DNA from: Platanthera guangdongensis
Taxonomy: Eukaryota > Streptophyta > Magnoliopsida > Asparagales > Orchidaceae
Length of the DNA: 64,000 bases
Assembly (NCBI GenBank): GCA_039583875.1
Contig: CM077159.1
Location: forward strand, 103,935,287 to 103,999,286
Direction: 5' to 3'
Both the position numbers and the translations under genes were made by a program. The notes under the pieces are model-generated. The model saw nothing but the letters and a program-made list of their open reading frames with translations. It made no database searches and had not been told where the DNA came from. This document shows, piece after piece, positions 32,732 to 43,911 of this stretch. Numbering within the stretch: the first letter of the stretch is position 1; each line of letters opens with the position of its first letter.

Positions 32732-34523
32732 AACTGTTTAGAATTTAATAAGTCGTGCTGGGATGACAGTAACCCAGTACTTATCTTTCATTTTCTGCAT
32801 TTTGTTTTTCATGTTTATTTTAGTTTTATCGTTTCTTTTTGTATATTTTTCTTTTGTTTTTGCGGAGCTCACCCCTGCAGGTATTCATAGCAAATCGCAT
32901 TGGCGGGGTTCTGATTCTTCGTATGGCGGGCCTGCTTCAGGTTTCCACGCGTCTTATGGTATGCTCGCAAGCTGAGCATTGGGTAACCTCTTCCTTTAGC
33001 TTTTTATGATTTTAATTTCTCTATTATATGCTGCTTTGCTTAGTTTAAGACTGGGGGAGAGCTAGTTTTGTTACCTTTTGCACGTGCACATCTCATGTGC
33101 ATACTAGAAGCCTTTATAGTTTTATTTTGATTACTTCATTGCATCACACACCACTGCACCCACATGAGCGCGTGCTTATATGTTAGTGTGCTGCGAGTTA
33201 AACTCATTTCTTCGTTAGATTTGGGAAAATTATGGTGCTGACATAGGATTGTGAGACGGAGTAAAATGTTGGCCTTGTTGTGTTTCTAGTCAACTGCTCT
33301 TGTCTCGTGTAGAAATTGGAGTATATTTAATTTTTCTGTATGCTTTTAGTTTTATATTTTTCTAATTGTGTAAATACTTTTTATTTTACTCAAAAGTTGG
33401 TGAATCCGGTGTGAATCCGACGGTAGCTTAGGGATTTGTGTAGACGGCCGTTAGGTTCGTATTGCTCGAGTCGGGAGGACGGATAGTCTTTCTCGTTGTC
33501 TAAGAACTTGTCCCTAGCTACTCTCGAAGCATGGGTACTTGGTTAGTCAAGTGCGTGCGTGATGTGGGCCGTCACTTTCTCTCGTTTGAGCCTTGTACCA
33601 TTCCCTACATCTAAACGTTGCTATCCCCGTTGAGCTGTCCCTTCCTTTGAAATCCCTTCGCCTCGCTACCATAGCCATATAGCCTTTCCTACTTGCACAT
33701 CTGAATGTGATCGCTCGATTAGTTTGTTTTGTTGTAGTTTATATCCGTTTTTTGTGGGTAGCTTTGTTGGTGTTTGTGCAGCTTGTGGTGTTGCCATGTT
33801 TTCCTATTTTGTTTTGGCTATTTGGATAAAAGAAAAAATAAAAAAAAGGAAAAGAAAAAAACAAAAAAAAATATGATAGTAAATAAAAAGAAAATTCCCA
33901 ATGTGGAATAAAAAAAAGAAATATATTTGTATATCTATTATTGCTGAGTTGTGCAATGTGGTTGAGTTGTGTTCGTTATGGGCTTGCGCGCACCGTCAAA
34001 AGTCCAGGTCTGGTGATGCGTCGCACGTGTTTGTCCATTGAGTTTAGCTGTGTACGTTTTCGGGCGATCTTATTTTGGGTGTGCGTGTCCGTCTTGTTTA
34101 CCTTTATATACCCCGCCTTCACCTAAGCCTATATTATACTCCAAGTCCTACGGATTCGTGCTTGAGTCTAACTAGTGCTGTGGAGAGAGTGTGAAAGGGC
34201 AAGCATATGGTCACCGACATTGGTGGATTCCTTTGGAGGTTATCCCGAGCCCTGATCTTTGGCAATGCTCGCCTAGCGATTAGTCTACTTTCTCCCTACG
34301 CATGACCGGATGATTCACCGTGATTCCATTTTTGAGTAATAATAAAACTTTGATACGCATTGTGAAAAGTATAAACTATTTTGTATACTTAGAAATTTCT
34401 TCTATTATATTTTTACGCGCGCGAGCATGCGACTTCGCATGGTACTTCGTATCGCAATTTCTTGGTTAACTAGTATTTTTCCCTATCTGCTTAGATTTTG
34501 TTTGCTCGGGACGCACAAACAGT
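32732..34523 (+). other. Long non-coding 3' region of element E
   Basis: No ORF above 71 codons has support. Contains an inner polypurine-like tract AAGACTGGGGGAGAG near 33044-33058, an A-rich stretch (33829-33930), and two blocks that match element G in the same element orientation: about 33440-33560 (TATTGCTCGAGTCGGGAGGA..) and about 34160-34300 (GTGGAGAGAGTGTGAA.., CCTTTGGAGGTTATCC.., TTTGGCAATGCTC). Confidence 0.75.
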
Positions 34524-34537
34524 TAAGTCTGGGGGTG
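34524..34537 (+). other. Polypurine tract of element E
   Basis: TTAAGTCTGGGGGTG immediately before the 3' LTR. The same tract precedes the 3' LTR of element G. Confidence 0.85.
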
Positions 34538-36107
34538 TGATGACTCCATGTTTTATACCTATTTCCGCACTCATCTAGGCTTATTTTCCTTCACTTGCAC
34601 TTCACTTTTAGTTCGTTATCGTATATATTTCATCTTATCTTTATTTATGTAGGAAGTGCACATTTATGCCCGTGGTTGTGTATTTTGTTATTTATATAGT
34701 TTGTACTCCCTTTTGTGATTGTCTGGAATGTCTGCATAGATTAGTGATTGGTTTTTCCTTTCGGTACAGGGGTCATGTGCGTGTTCCAGGATGGTTGTGA
34801 AACAGGAATACTGCGCACGATCATGGGATATAATGCGCACGACCACTGGTCGTGCGCCCCTAATCGTGCGCACTACTCTACGTTTGCCAGAATCAGCCTG
34901 GGGTAAGCGCACGACCACTGGACATATTGCGCACGACCACCGGTCGTGCGCCACTGACCGTGTGCATTGATTCCTCATTTCTGCAGTCCTGTCTGGGTAA
35001 TCGCACGATCATTGGACTTAGTGCGCACGACCACTGGTCGTGCACCACTTCTCGTGCGCATTATCCCAGTTCTTCTTCCTGATATTCCATGCCAGTACGC
35101 ACGAGCACAGGACATAGTGCGCACGACCACTGGTCGTGCGCCTGTGATCGTGCGCATTGTTCATTTCTGCTTTTGTATAAATAGTGCAGGTCTCGCCCTA
35201 ATCCTAGGATCCGGAGATCGCTCTTTTCCCTCCTCCGTTTTCCGCCTTCTCCGCCGTTCCCCTTCATCTTCCACCCTAGGGAGGTGCTCCGGGCAAGCTT
35301 TCACCGCCAAATCCGAGCCGGAGCTTCCTCTCGGCCTCCTCCATCATCTCTTGGGTTCATTTCAAGTTTCAACTCCATAGCCATCAAGCAAAGGGAAGCT
35401 TGCAACTTTCGTCCGTTATCGTGAGACGAAGAAGACAGGCCATTGGAAGGTGGTGACAACCCTTCTCTATCCCGGATGCAGTTGAGGACCGAGCTTGGAC
35501 GCGGAATGACAACACGACGATTCCAACCGTGAATCCTCAGCAAGACTTCAGATTAGGTCGATCTCTTGACTTGTTCTTCCTTTAGTGTTGTTTATGTGTT
35601 GTTGTAAACCTTATGTATAGATGATGTGTGTTTATTTGTAATACGTTTTTATAAAATCATGTCTTTGTGATTTATAATTTCGTATATTTGCTTGAGGTGT
35701 GCCATATTCCATCCACCACCATCCACCCTTGCCGCACTAGCAATTGCTAGTGGCATGCATTGCGAAGAGGTGCTTACGACCCTCATTCTGCCGTTCTAAC
35801 CACCTCATCCGCTAGCCTTCTCGTCCATCTGCCTAGTGATTCGGTGCATAGTGGCCCGACTAGTCTTCCATCCCGCCTGGCGAAGCATCGCATAGCGGCG
35901 TTGCATAGGAGTAGTTGTTAGATTTTTACTTTCTTTTTATCGCAACACTCCAAAACCCCCTTAGTTAGCTCCGACCTGAGAACTTAATCTCAAGTCCTTC
36001 TCGAAATTAACTCCACCTTACTGTGTTCCTTGTGAGATCGATACTTGGGAAAACCCCCATTTTATATTACTTGTGCGACCGGTTCACTGCCGTGATCTTT
36101 AGCATCA
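34538..36107 (+). repeat. 3' LTR of element E
   Basis: Partner of 29705-31283, with few differences. Palindrome block at 34810-35155, with three or more perfect or near-perfect copies; TATAAATAG at 35176. Confidence 0.93.
35176..35184 (+). promoter_or_regulatory. TATA box in 3' LTR of E
   Basis: TATAAATAG; same context as at 30351. Confidence 0.7.
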
Positions 36108-37690
36108 CCTGTGGGGGAAAAGGATTGGTTATTGGTTCTTGGAGACTCTTGCACTACACCGAGCCTGGCTTGGACCCCTGTATACCCAATGCGCAGGCTC
36201 TCATTAGATGACAGGTCTGATGGCTCACCCGTGGGGTTAAGGGACCCCCAGCGTGGCTCGGCCCCAGGTAGACCCGCTGCGCAGGCTCTCATTAGCTAGC
36301 AGGTCCGAAGGATTGCCTTTGGGGGAAAGGATTGGTTCTTGGTTCTTGGAGATTCTTGCACTACCCCGAGCTATGCTCGCCCCCAGGTAGACCCGCTGCA
36401 CCGGCTCTCATTAGCTTGCAGGTTTGAAGGCTCGCCTATGGGGGTAACGGACCCCGAGCGAGGCTCGGCACGAGGTAGACCCTATACGCATGCTCTCATT
36501 AGCTGGCAGGTCTGAAGTCTCGCCTGTGGGGGAAAGGAATGGTTCATGGAAACTCTTGTACTACCCCGAGCCTGGCTCGGCCCCAGGTAGACCCGCTGTG
36601 CAGGCTCTCATTAGCTGGCAGGTCCGAAGGCTCGCTTGTGGGGGGTAAGCGACACCGAGAGCAGCTCGGCCCCAGGTAGACCCGCTGCACAGGCTCTCAT
36701 TAGCTAGCAGGTCCAAAGGCTCGTCTATGGGGGAAAGGATTGGTTCTTGGAGACTATTGTGCTACCCCAAGCCTGGCTCGGCCCCAGGTAGACTCGCTGC
36801 GCAGGCTCTCATTAGCTGGTAGGTCCAAAGGCTCGCCTATGGTGGTAAGGGACCCTGAGCGTGGCTCAGCCCCGGGTAGACCCGCTACGCAGGCTCTCAT
36901 TAGCTGGCAGGTCCGAAGGCTCTCCTGTAGGGGAAATGATTGGTACTTGGTCCTTGGAGACTCTTGCACTACCTCGAGCCTGGCTTGGCCCTAGGTAGAC
37001 CCGCTGCGTAGGCTCTCATTAGCTGGCAGGTCTGAAGGCTTGCCTGTGGGAGTAAGGGACCCCGAGCGTGGCTCGGCCCCAGGTTGGCCCGCTGCGCAAG
37101 CTCTCATTAGCTGGCAGGTTCGAAGGCTCGCCTCTAGGGGAAAGGATTGGTTCTTGGTTCTTGGAGACTCTTGCACTACCTCGTGCCTGGCTCGACCCCA
37201 TGTAGACCCACTATGCAGGCTCTCATTAGCTGGCAAGTCCGAAGGCTTGCCTATGGGGGTAAGGGACCCCGAGCGTGGCTCGGCCCCAGGTAAACCTGCT
37301 ACGCAAGCTCTCATTAGCTGGCAGGTCTGAAGGCTCGCCTGTGTGGGAGAGGATTGGTTCTTGGAGGCTCTTGCACTACCATGAGCCTCACTCGGCCCCA
37401 GGTAGACCCGCTGCGCAGGATCTCATTAGCTGGCAGGTCCGAAGACTTGCATGTGGGGGTAAGGCATCCTGAGCGCGGCTCGGCCCTAGGTAGACCCGCT
37501 GGGTAGGCTCTCATTAGCTGGCAGGTCTGAAGGCTTGCCTGTGGGGGAGAGGATTGGTTCTTGGTTCTAGGTTTTTGGTTCTTAGTTCTTAGAGACTTTT
37601 TGTACCACCTCGAGCCTAGCTCGGTCCCCGGTAGACTTGCTGCCCAGGCTCTGATCAAGCTGGCAGGGTTATAAGCTCACTCGATGGCAG
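36108..37690 (+). repeat. Dimeric tandem array (alternating 88 bp and 112/119 bp units)
   Basis: The shared core GCTCTCATTAG recurs at 36197, 36285, 36404, 36492, 36604, 36693, 36805, 36893, 37012, 37100, 37219, 37307, 37419 and 37507, with a changed last one at 37648. The spacings strictly alternate: 88, 119, 88, 112, 89, 112, 88, 119, 88, 119, 88, 112, 88, 141. The long unit adds GATTGGTTCTTGGAGACTC-type sequence; 7 bp differences come from an extra GGTTCTT. The repeating block is thus a 200/207 bp dimer. ORFs through it are by-products. Confidence 0.93.
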
Positions 37691-38338
37691 AGTGGTTGAG
37701 GAGACCTCCTTAAGGAACATCCTACTTAAACTCATGAAAAACAAATTATGAGAGGCAAAGGTTGCAGCAGCGCGAGTGAAGGAACTCCCAGCTGTCGGCC
37801 TCGGGGATTGTCTCGCCAACTACGAGTGGGCACTCACCCAGGACATAAGGCTCGGCCTAATAATAGGGGAGCAAGTTAAGTCACTAAAAGCCACTCGCGC
37901 TAGGAGTACCCTGAGGCAAGGCGAGAGGGATATAACAGTTAGGTCTCACGCACAAATAAGACGCGGGAAGTGACAACTCGCGCTCTGAAAAAAGTCAACT
38001 CTCCAGTGAAGCGGCGAGACAAGGCGTAACACCGTCTAGCAGGCGTGAGCGCAGTACAGGGTCGTCTCGTAGTAAACGGAATAAAGCAAAGTGAAACAAG
38101 TTAAAGCGAGGCGGCGAGATGGGTGGGCAGCACCGTCTCGCAGACAAAAGCAAGCCAATAAATCGTTTCGTAAAATGTAAAATAAAGTGACAGACAAGAG
38201 TGCATGCATTTGATCAAATCTCTTCATCACAAGTCATCAACACACGTTTATTCACAAAAATAAACTCGCAAAGAGGTTTAAGTTATACAGCAGCAACAAA
38301 GGAGGGGGAGAGGGGTCCGGGATCTCGCAAGCAGCAGG
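37691..38338. other. Region between array and spliced gene B
   Basis: No gene supported. It contains several GTCTCGC/GCGAGAC short motifs (for example 37815, 38012, 38066, 38113, 38147), the motif that also marks the sequence around the two genes to the right and the repeats at 42160-42315. It is the downstream flank of gene B. Confidence 0.55.
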
Positions 38339-40320
38339 TCATTCCTCCCTACCAGAAGTGGAATCTTCGCTCTCCTTGCCATAGAGTTGGGGTACCAGAT
38401 CATGAGCGGTCACCGTCTCGGAGTATTCCTTCACGACCCACAACTCCTTCATCATTTTTAGGACCAGCTCCGCCGTCATGATTCTGGCATCTCGGCACTG
38501 CTCCTCAACTTCATCCAGAGAATATCGAGGCAAAGAGGCCAGGGGGGGTTCGCGGTGAGACGACGACGCGGCGTTGTCCTGAAGGAGAGTGTTCTAGGCT
38601 TTAAAATCCTTAATCTCCTCCTCCTGGGCCGCCATGCGTGACTGCATCCGCTCCGCCGTCTCGGCATCCTGCGAGATGCCCAGTCATTAGTAAAGAGTAT
38701 TTAAAAAAAATCCAAGGATAAGTTTAAGAATTACCACGCCGCTCTGAGCTTTTGCGAGGAGGGTCTCGGCAACAGATAGACTTTTCGCGAGGTCGTCTGA
38801 TTTCGCTCGCTCCGCCGCCAAGACCTCCTTGGTGTCTTTCCACCTCTTGTTAGTATAGATCAGGCGGCGCGATGTGCAGTGCGAGAGCTCCAAGGAACGT
38901 AGTTGGGCATGGGAGGATTTCAAGATGAGATCTCGCGAGGAGTCATTCTCGGGGGAGACTTCCTCGGGAGCACCATAAAGGCCATAGCCCACAGAGAAGG
39001 CATGGCTGGTGCGAACCTCCTGTTATTTCCAAGAAGGAAGGAGGGTGGAGATGGATACGCGGTTGACGTCCTTCTCCCACACCAGAACGGGGGCGCCAAC
39101 ACCATCCTGGATCGCGTGGCCCAGGTTGAAATTTGGATGAGAAGAGGGGGGGCTGGGAGACTGGGAGAAGCAGGTTCTTAAGATGTATCGATGTCGGGCT
39201 GGTTTGAAGTGACTGCAGGCCTATCGGGTAGAGCCATCTCGCGGGCAGACGAGACGGAATGAGAGGGAGTGGTGCAGGGCGACTGGTAGCCCCCTATAGA
39301 AATGGGGCTCAAGGACCCCGACATTTCCTTCTCCTCCGGTGACTTCTTTTTCCCCTTGGAAATGACCACGAATTTCTTCATCTTTTTTTGGGAGGGCTGG
39401 AGCGAGAGGGAGCCGTGTCCCCTGTAGGCCTCTTCGGAGGGACAGGAGCCAAGGACCCTCTCACCGCCTCAGCCGCCGCACTAGCGAGACTGAGACCCTT
39501 GCTTGGTTGGATGTTGCTCTTGTAGGGGGGTGGACTGGTACAACCTGCTCTCCTGAAACAAGCAAAAGGTGATGAGATTGCGTGATGGAAAATGATCAAA
39601 CGCAAGACAAGAGAGCGACAGTACCTTCTCCAGGGAGAACCGGAGGCAGTGAGTCGAGGCCTCACTGAAAGAAGTTGACCTCAAAGTTTTTGCCGATGAA
39701 GAAGTCGTACAGCAGCTTGTTCGTGCCACCCACCTGCGGGGACATGTAAAAGATCTCGGCGGGCGACACAGGTGCGAGCGGGATGCCCCTGAAGTTGCCG
39801 CGGATGAAGACAAATCTGGTGAGCCAATGCTGATTTTTGTTTGGCGTCTCGCACACCTTGAGCCCTTCCCCGGTAAAGTACGAGATGCTGTCGCCATTGG
39901 CGTGGTAGATGAAGAGCTTGTGGAAGACCATCAAACTAAACTCGATGCACTCCCGGTGCATGTAGCAGGCGAAAGCGATTAACACCTAAATAGCATTCGA
40001 GTTAAGCTGCGCCGGGATGACGTCAAAGTACTTCAAGACCTATTTTACCTCCGGCCAAAGGGGCAATCTCAACACCGCCTCGAAGTGCGAAATGGGGAAG
40101 GAGAGTTCTCCTGGGTAATAGGTGTTGATCGCCTCGCCAACCTTGGGGGCCGTAATTCAAGCCCCTCCTTCATGTACTCGTAGACAAAGCTGCGGGAGTC
40201 TTCGTCAGGAAGACTGTCGGGAGGGAAGTCATGGTCGGTAAACTGCTTCCAGCAGCAGTTGTGCCCCTCGCCTTCCTCAACTTTCTTCTTGCCAAATTTT
40301 TAGCGAGGCAGATGTTGGCG
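38339..40320 (-). pseudogene. Spliced gene B: Transposase_28-like (putative gypsy-type transposon) protein, decayed
   Basis: The core, about 40180-39626 across a frameshift and two stops, reads YYPGELSFPISHFEAVLRLP, VLIAFACYMHRECIEF, LKVCETPNKNQHWLTRFVFI and GIPLAPVSP, the pattern of the plant Transposase_28 family. Two introns fit GT..AG rules: 39553-39624 (72 nt) and 38669-38734 (66 nt). The last exons encode a coiled coil (WKDTKEVLAAERAKSDDLAK, then DAETAERMQSRMAAQEEEIK) and end at 38339. A stop (FKA*) lies in the last exon. A start ATG is not visible; AATTTGGCAAG near 40305 may be a mutated start. TATA-like box at 40474-40481. Biochemical role of the family is unknown to me. Confidence 0.7.
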
Positions 40321-41020
40321 AGAGGGTTGAGAGAGAAGAAGAAGCGAGAAGAGAAGGAGAGGCGAGAGGAATAAAAGGGCGAGAGGGATCGGCGAGATGG
40401 AAGAGGCAGGGGGAAAAGCTTGGACGCGGCAGAGATGAAGGCGCAGATATCCTTTTGCTCTGGGGGGCAGGAGTATTTATAGCGGATGTAGTAAAATGGT
40501 TAAATGGGAGGGAAAAACGTATAGGGGGAAGGGGAAGAGTCGGTCGGCGGTTCACTCTCTCTCTCCTAAAACCTCGATTTGTGTGGCCCATCACAATCAC
40601 AGGATGGAATGATTAAATTAAAAGAAATTAAATGAAAATTAAGCAATTAAACTAGCAGCAATAAATATTTAAACATACCCTCCCGTATAAACCGGGCGCC
40701 GTGTTCTCAGACATTGTCGGCGAGACGGCAGCATAATGTTTTACACAATTATTACAACATTAAAATACAAAAACAAAGAAGAAAGAGCGAGACGAATGAA
40801 TAAAACGTGTCGAGCATGGTAGTCCTTAATACGGGAACCATTTCCAGCGGCCACCGCAAGCCCCCGCACAGGGGGGCCTACTGTGTGAGTGGAAGGCGTG
40901 AACGACGCCAAGCCCTCTGCTCGCGAGACGGAGCTGCGTGTCGACCTCGCCGATAATGGCCGGACGGTCGGTCCCCTCAACTTATATCCTAGGGTCAACC
41001 TCAGAAGATAGGCGAGCGCA
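40321..41020. other. Region between genes A and B
   Basis: Left part is the 5' untranslated leader and promoter of gene B, with a minus-strand TATAAATA at 40474-40481 and a CTCTCGCC-rich leader. From 40600 to 41020 I see no gene; it is presumably the 3' flank of gene A, with GTCTCGC motifs at 40726 and 40923. Confidence 0.5.
40474..40481 (-). promoter_or_regulatory. Possible TATA box of gene B
   Basis: Minus strand TATAAATA in GCTATAAATACTCC, about 160 bp upstream of the first recognisable gene B codons. Confidence 0.5.
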
Positions 41021-41800
41021 TTAATTCTCCAGCCATTCGATTCGCCTATCGGCCGCCTGCCTGTCCTGCTCCTGCTTGCTGATGATGCGCGCGTGCTTCT
41101 GGAACATCTCAGTTGTCTTGCGCTTCATCTCCAGCGGGTCCGCGGGGTCGCCGAGGTAGTCTTCAATCTCGTCTATAAGAGGAGTGGGCGAGACGGCGAG
41201 TTGCCTAAAAAGCTCCTCAGTGGGTGAGTCGGTCTAGGCGCCTACACAAGGATTGGAGGGGCAGAGTGTGGGAGGCTCTCGCAGGAGGCTGTGGGAGTAG
41301 CGAGTGTGATAGAGAAGCGAGAGGGAAGGTTTCTTACCAGGATGGCGGGAGGTCCCGGCGGCCTGAGATGGGTCGTCTCTCCTCTCTTTAGGGGGAGTAG
41401 ATGGATGAGTAGAAGGCTGTGATGAGTCAGTTTCTTTGTAATGGGCCACGGTGTCATCCTGTGGACTGACTGGTCGGCGTAGAGGCGCGGGGGATCCCTA
41501 AAGAGGCAAAACTGTAAACAAGCAGATATGGATGAAAAGATAATAGGGGCAAAAGCGAGAACTCACCTCCTTCTTTTTAGGAGATGGGGGAGGAAGAGAG
41601 GGGCGGGTCTCCAGGATAGCACGAGATTGCCCCTCGGCCGATGAGGAAGGGCTTCCTGTCTTTACCTTCTTCTGGCGAGGCGAAGAGGACGGTAAGGAGG
41701 GTGGGGCACGAGCCAAAGTCTTGGTCAGAGTAGCCACGTTGGCCTTATTCTGCTTGCGCACCATTGAAAGACGCTCGCGGAAACTCTGGCTATGAGACAT
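41021..41800 (-). pseudogene. Spliced gene A: three exons, unknown protein, one premature stop
   Basis: Exon 1 41800-41567 (MSHSQSFRERLSMVRKQNK to SPKKKE), intron 41498-41566 (GTGAGT..TTTAG), exon 2 41497-41338 (GSPAPLRRPVSP, HYKETDSSQPSTHPSTPP), intron 41242-41337 (GTAAGA..TGTAG), exon 3 41241-41021 (TDSPTEELFRQLAVSP, RRIEWLEN, stop TAA). Lengths 234, 160 and 221 sum to 205 codons and the phases agree, so the model is well supported. One in-frame TAG follows the second intron; CAG to TAG would explain it. The protein is basic and Ser/Pro-rich at the N-terminus, with a charged helical C-terminus (EMKRKTTEMFQKHARIISKQ). I do not recognise it. It shares orientation, motif context and TATA arrangement with gene B. 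Confidence 0.72.
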
Positions 41801-41867
41801 GATTGCAGCAGGGCCAAGGGAGGGAGAAGTGTGAAAGGGAGGATTTCCCTTATGGGGTAGGAATCCT

Positions 41868-41876
41868 ATATTTATA
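41868..41876 (-). promoter_or_regulatory. TATA box of gene A
   Basis: Minus strand TATAAATAT in AGCCTATAAATATAGG, 68 bp upstream of the start codon, a plausible core promoter. Confidence 0.6.
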
Positions 41877-42159
41877 GGCTGTGGTACGGGTCCTCACCAA
41901 AGATTCCATCATAAATACACCCATAAATACGCTTTAATGACACGAGCCTCGGTTGGACTTTATTTCCGAGCTTAAAATATCTCGAAAGAGCGGAGATTGT
42001 GTACAACCTCGGGCTCGTAGGATCAGATCGTGCTTGAAGAGAGTGAAAGGTAAGGCAAGATGGACTCTTTGGCAGAAGCCTACTGACTGGCAAGTGGGTA
42101 CCAGGAAAAGGGCTACTCGTCGGGTTAAGGCCGGCTCGCTAGGCGAGAGGGCCCCAGCA

Positions 42160-42315
42160 ATTCGGGTGAGAAGGGCCCAGCGGCTCAGGAGAGAGGCTTC
42201 CCAGGCGAGACGGACCCAGCGAGATGGCCCAGTGGCTCAGGAGAGAGCCTTCCCAGGCGAGACGGACCCAGCGAGAGGGCCCAGTGGCTCAGGCGAGATC
42301 CGCGCCAGGCGAGAC
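42160..42315 (+). repeat. Three 52 bp tandem repeats
   Basis: Units built on CGGCTCAGGAGAGAGGC and CAGGCGAGACGGACCCAG recur at 42184, 42236 and 42288 (spacing 52 bp). They lie about 230-390 bp upstream of the TATA box at 42548, the position of U3 enhancer repeats in an LTR. Confidence 0.75.
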
Positions 42316-42547
42316 GAGCCCTATAGGTGGGAGTTCTCGCCCGCGAGACGGTGCTCTCGCCAAATGCCAGTTCAGTTGGAAGGCGGTTCACCTTTTTAGC
42401 CCTAGGTGATTTTACCCTTTTGCCCTCGGTGGTATGTATATAACCCTTCAGAACAGTGGAGTTTGGTTGTTGGCAGACCCAACCAAGGGTGTTTTGGTAA
42501 TTTCAGGTTGGTTCAGTTTGGTTATTGGTAGTTCAAACTCTGAAAAC

Positions 42548-42556
42548 TATAAATAG
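42548..42556 (+). promoter_or_regulatory. TATA box of the gypsy LTR
   Basis: TATAAATAG in AAAACTATAAATAGGCTC; would drive transcription into element F. Confidence 0.6.
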
Positions 42557-43077
42557 GCTCATAGGGGTTCTTCAGAAGCACTTTTTTCCAGGGATTTTAA
42601 GAGTTTTCATGTGATTTCTGAGGAGCTCCAAGCCCATCTTTTGGCTTTGGATGGGAAGCTCTCAGAGATCTTCCGGGTAAGCGGTGGGACCTCCCTGCTG
42701 AGGCTTTGGGTCGGTTTCTAGTCCTTCACCACCAGTCGAAGGTCAGAGCTTGGGACAAGTAGGTGTTGGCTACGACCCTAATTTCGAACTTTTGTTGAAG
42801 TCAAATTTTAGCTTCAACATGAGCAGTAGCCAGTTAAGCGGCTAGGGTTGGTGGGTGCTGGTATTTTGTAGTTGTGGCAGTCGTCTTTCCCTCACCATTG
42901 TGAGTTAGTGTTGTTGGTTTGTTATTTAGTTCAGACATAAATGCCTTTTTGGTGGGTTTGTGTCAGGTTGTTGATGCCCACTGGAGTTTCTATATTGTTA
43001 AGTTATTTGTATCATGACACGTGTTTTCTCTTACACTGGTATATTGTTTAAAGGCGGAGAATATGCAGGTTGTGACA

Positions 43078-43911
43078 ACAAAGTTCAGTGAAGATCAAGG
43101 GATTCATCAGGAATTTTCTTCACTAAGAACTCCCCAACAAAATGGGATAGCTGAGAAGAAACATTAAACACTTATGGAGGCTGACATGACCATTCTCAGT
43201 GATACTTTTCTCCCAGAATATTTCTGAGCTGAGGCAGTGAACATTGCATGTCATGTCCTGAACAGGGCCTCTATCAACAAGTACCACAAGAAGACTCCTT
43301 ATTTGATTATGAAGGGAAGAAAACCAAATCTAACCTATCTTAGGATCCTTAGTAGTAAATGCTTTGTGATCAATAATGGGAAGTTCCATTTGACTAAGTT
43401 TGCTACCAAATCCTATGAAGGGATATTTGTTGGGTACTGCAACCATAACAAGGCATATAAGGTCTACAACTTAAAAAATCAAGTTGTAGAAGAATCTGTT
43501 AATGTAATCTTTGATGAGTCATCAATAATTAACTGTGAGCTGTCAAGATCTTCTAGATCTGTAGGTGTAGAAGAGAGGATGGACAAACTAACCATCATGG
43601 ATATCTCACCAACTACCCTGAAAGAATATGATGGAGTTTGCATTATAGAAGGAGATCTAAGTGCACCTGATATGGATGAAGGTCAGCAAGATCCAGCCAA
43701 TGAAGTTCTTGATGTTGAAGTAAGAATTCCTCCAGCAGTTAGGCACTTGAGGGATTATCCCATAGATCAGATAATTGGAGATGCTAGACAAGGGGTTACA
43801 ATAAGGAGCATAAGCCAGAACATTGCAATGTACTCCAGCTTCATGTCTCAGGTAGAACCTAAAAGGTTTGAATATGACAACATTGATCCATTTTGGATTG
43901 TCTCTATGTAA
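43078..43911 (+). pseudogene. pol: Integrase C-terminus and linker of F
   Basis: Opens with DQGIHQEFSSLRTPQQNGIA including the catalytic Glu region (EKKH then a TAA), continues NIACHVLNRASINKYHKKTP, LRILSSKCFVINNGKFHLTK and VVEESVNVIFDE, and an acidic linker. The longest open part is 43237-43911. The two N-terminal catalytic Asp residues are absent through truncation. Confidence 0.85.

Larger units (their letters stand above)
29705..36107 (+). mobile_element. Complete non-autonomous Athila-like element E (6403 bp), TSD CCTGT
   Basis: Flanked by CCTGT at 29700-29704 and 36108-36112. LTRs 29705-31283 (1579 bp) and 34538-36107 (1570 bp), starting TGATGA and ending TAGCATCA. Primer-binding site TGGCGTCGTTGCTGGGG and polypurine tract AAGTCTGGGGGTG are in place. 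The 3.25 kb interior has two short overlapping ORFs and a long non-coding part, with no protease, RT or integrase, so it must rely on proteins made elsewhere. The primer site, tract and knuckle protein point to the Athila/Tat branch of gypsy. Confidence 0.93.
42000..43077 (+). repeat. Gypsy LTR, 3' portion (left boundary uncertain)
   Basis: The right end matches the end of LTR A in the same element direction: GTTTGTGTCAGGTTGTTG and GCCCACTGG (42958-42985), ATGACACGTGTTTTCTCTT (43014-43032) and the terminal GGTTGTGACA at 43077. TATAAATAG lies at 42548. No primer-binding site follows, so it is a 3' or solo LTR. I could not find its start, a clear TG with a matching ACAAA target site; 42000 is only an estimate. 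Sirevirus F begins at 43078. Confidence 0.6.

Noticed and set aside
36108..37690. CRISPR-like array
   Set aside because: Units are near-identical along their whole length with no unique spacers, in a plant genome; it is a tandem repeat.
38339..41800. Genes A and B as ordinary host genes
   Set aside because: Both carry stops or frameshifts, lie inside repeats, share repeat motifs with their surroundings, and B resembles a transposon-associated family. Kept as element-related pseudogenes.
41953..42399. 148-codon Arg-rich plus-strand ORF
   Set aside because: Produced by the 52 bp repeats, with no homology; probably in LTR U3.
43078..43082. Target-site duplication ACAAA for the gypsy LTR ending at 43077
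   Set aside because: No upstream copy next to a plausible TG start could be found, so it is not claimed.
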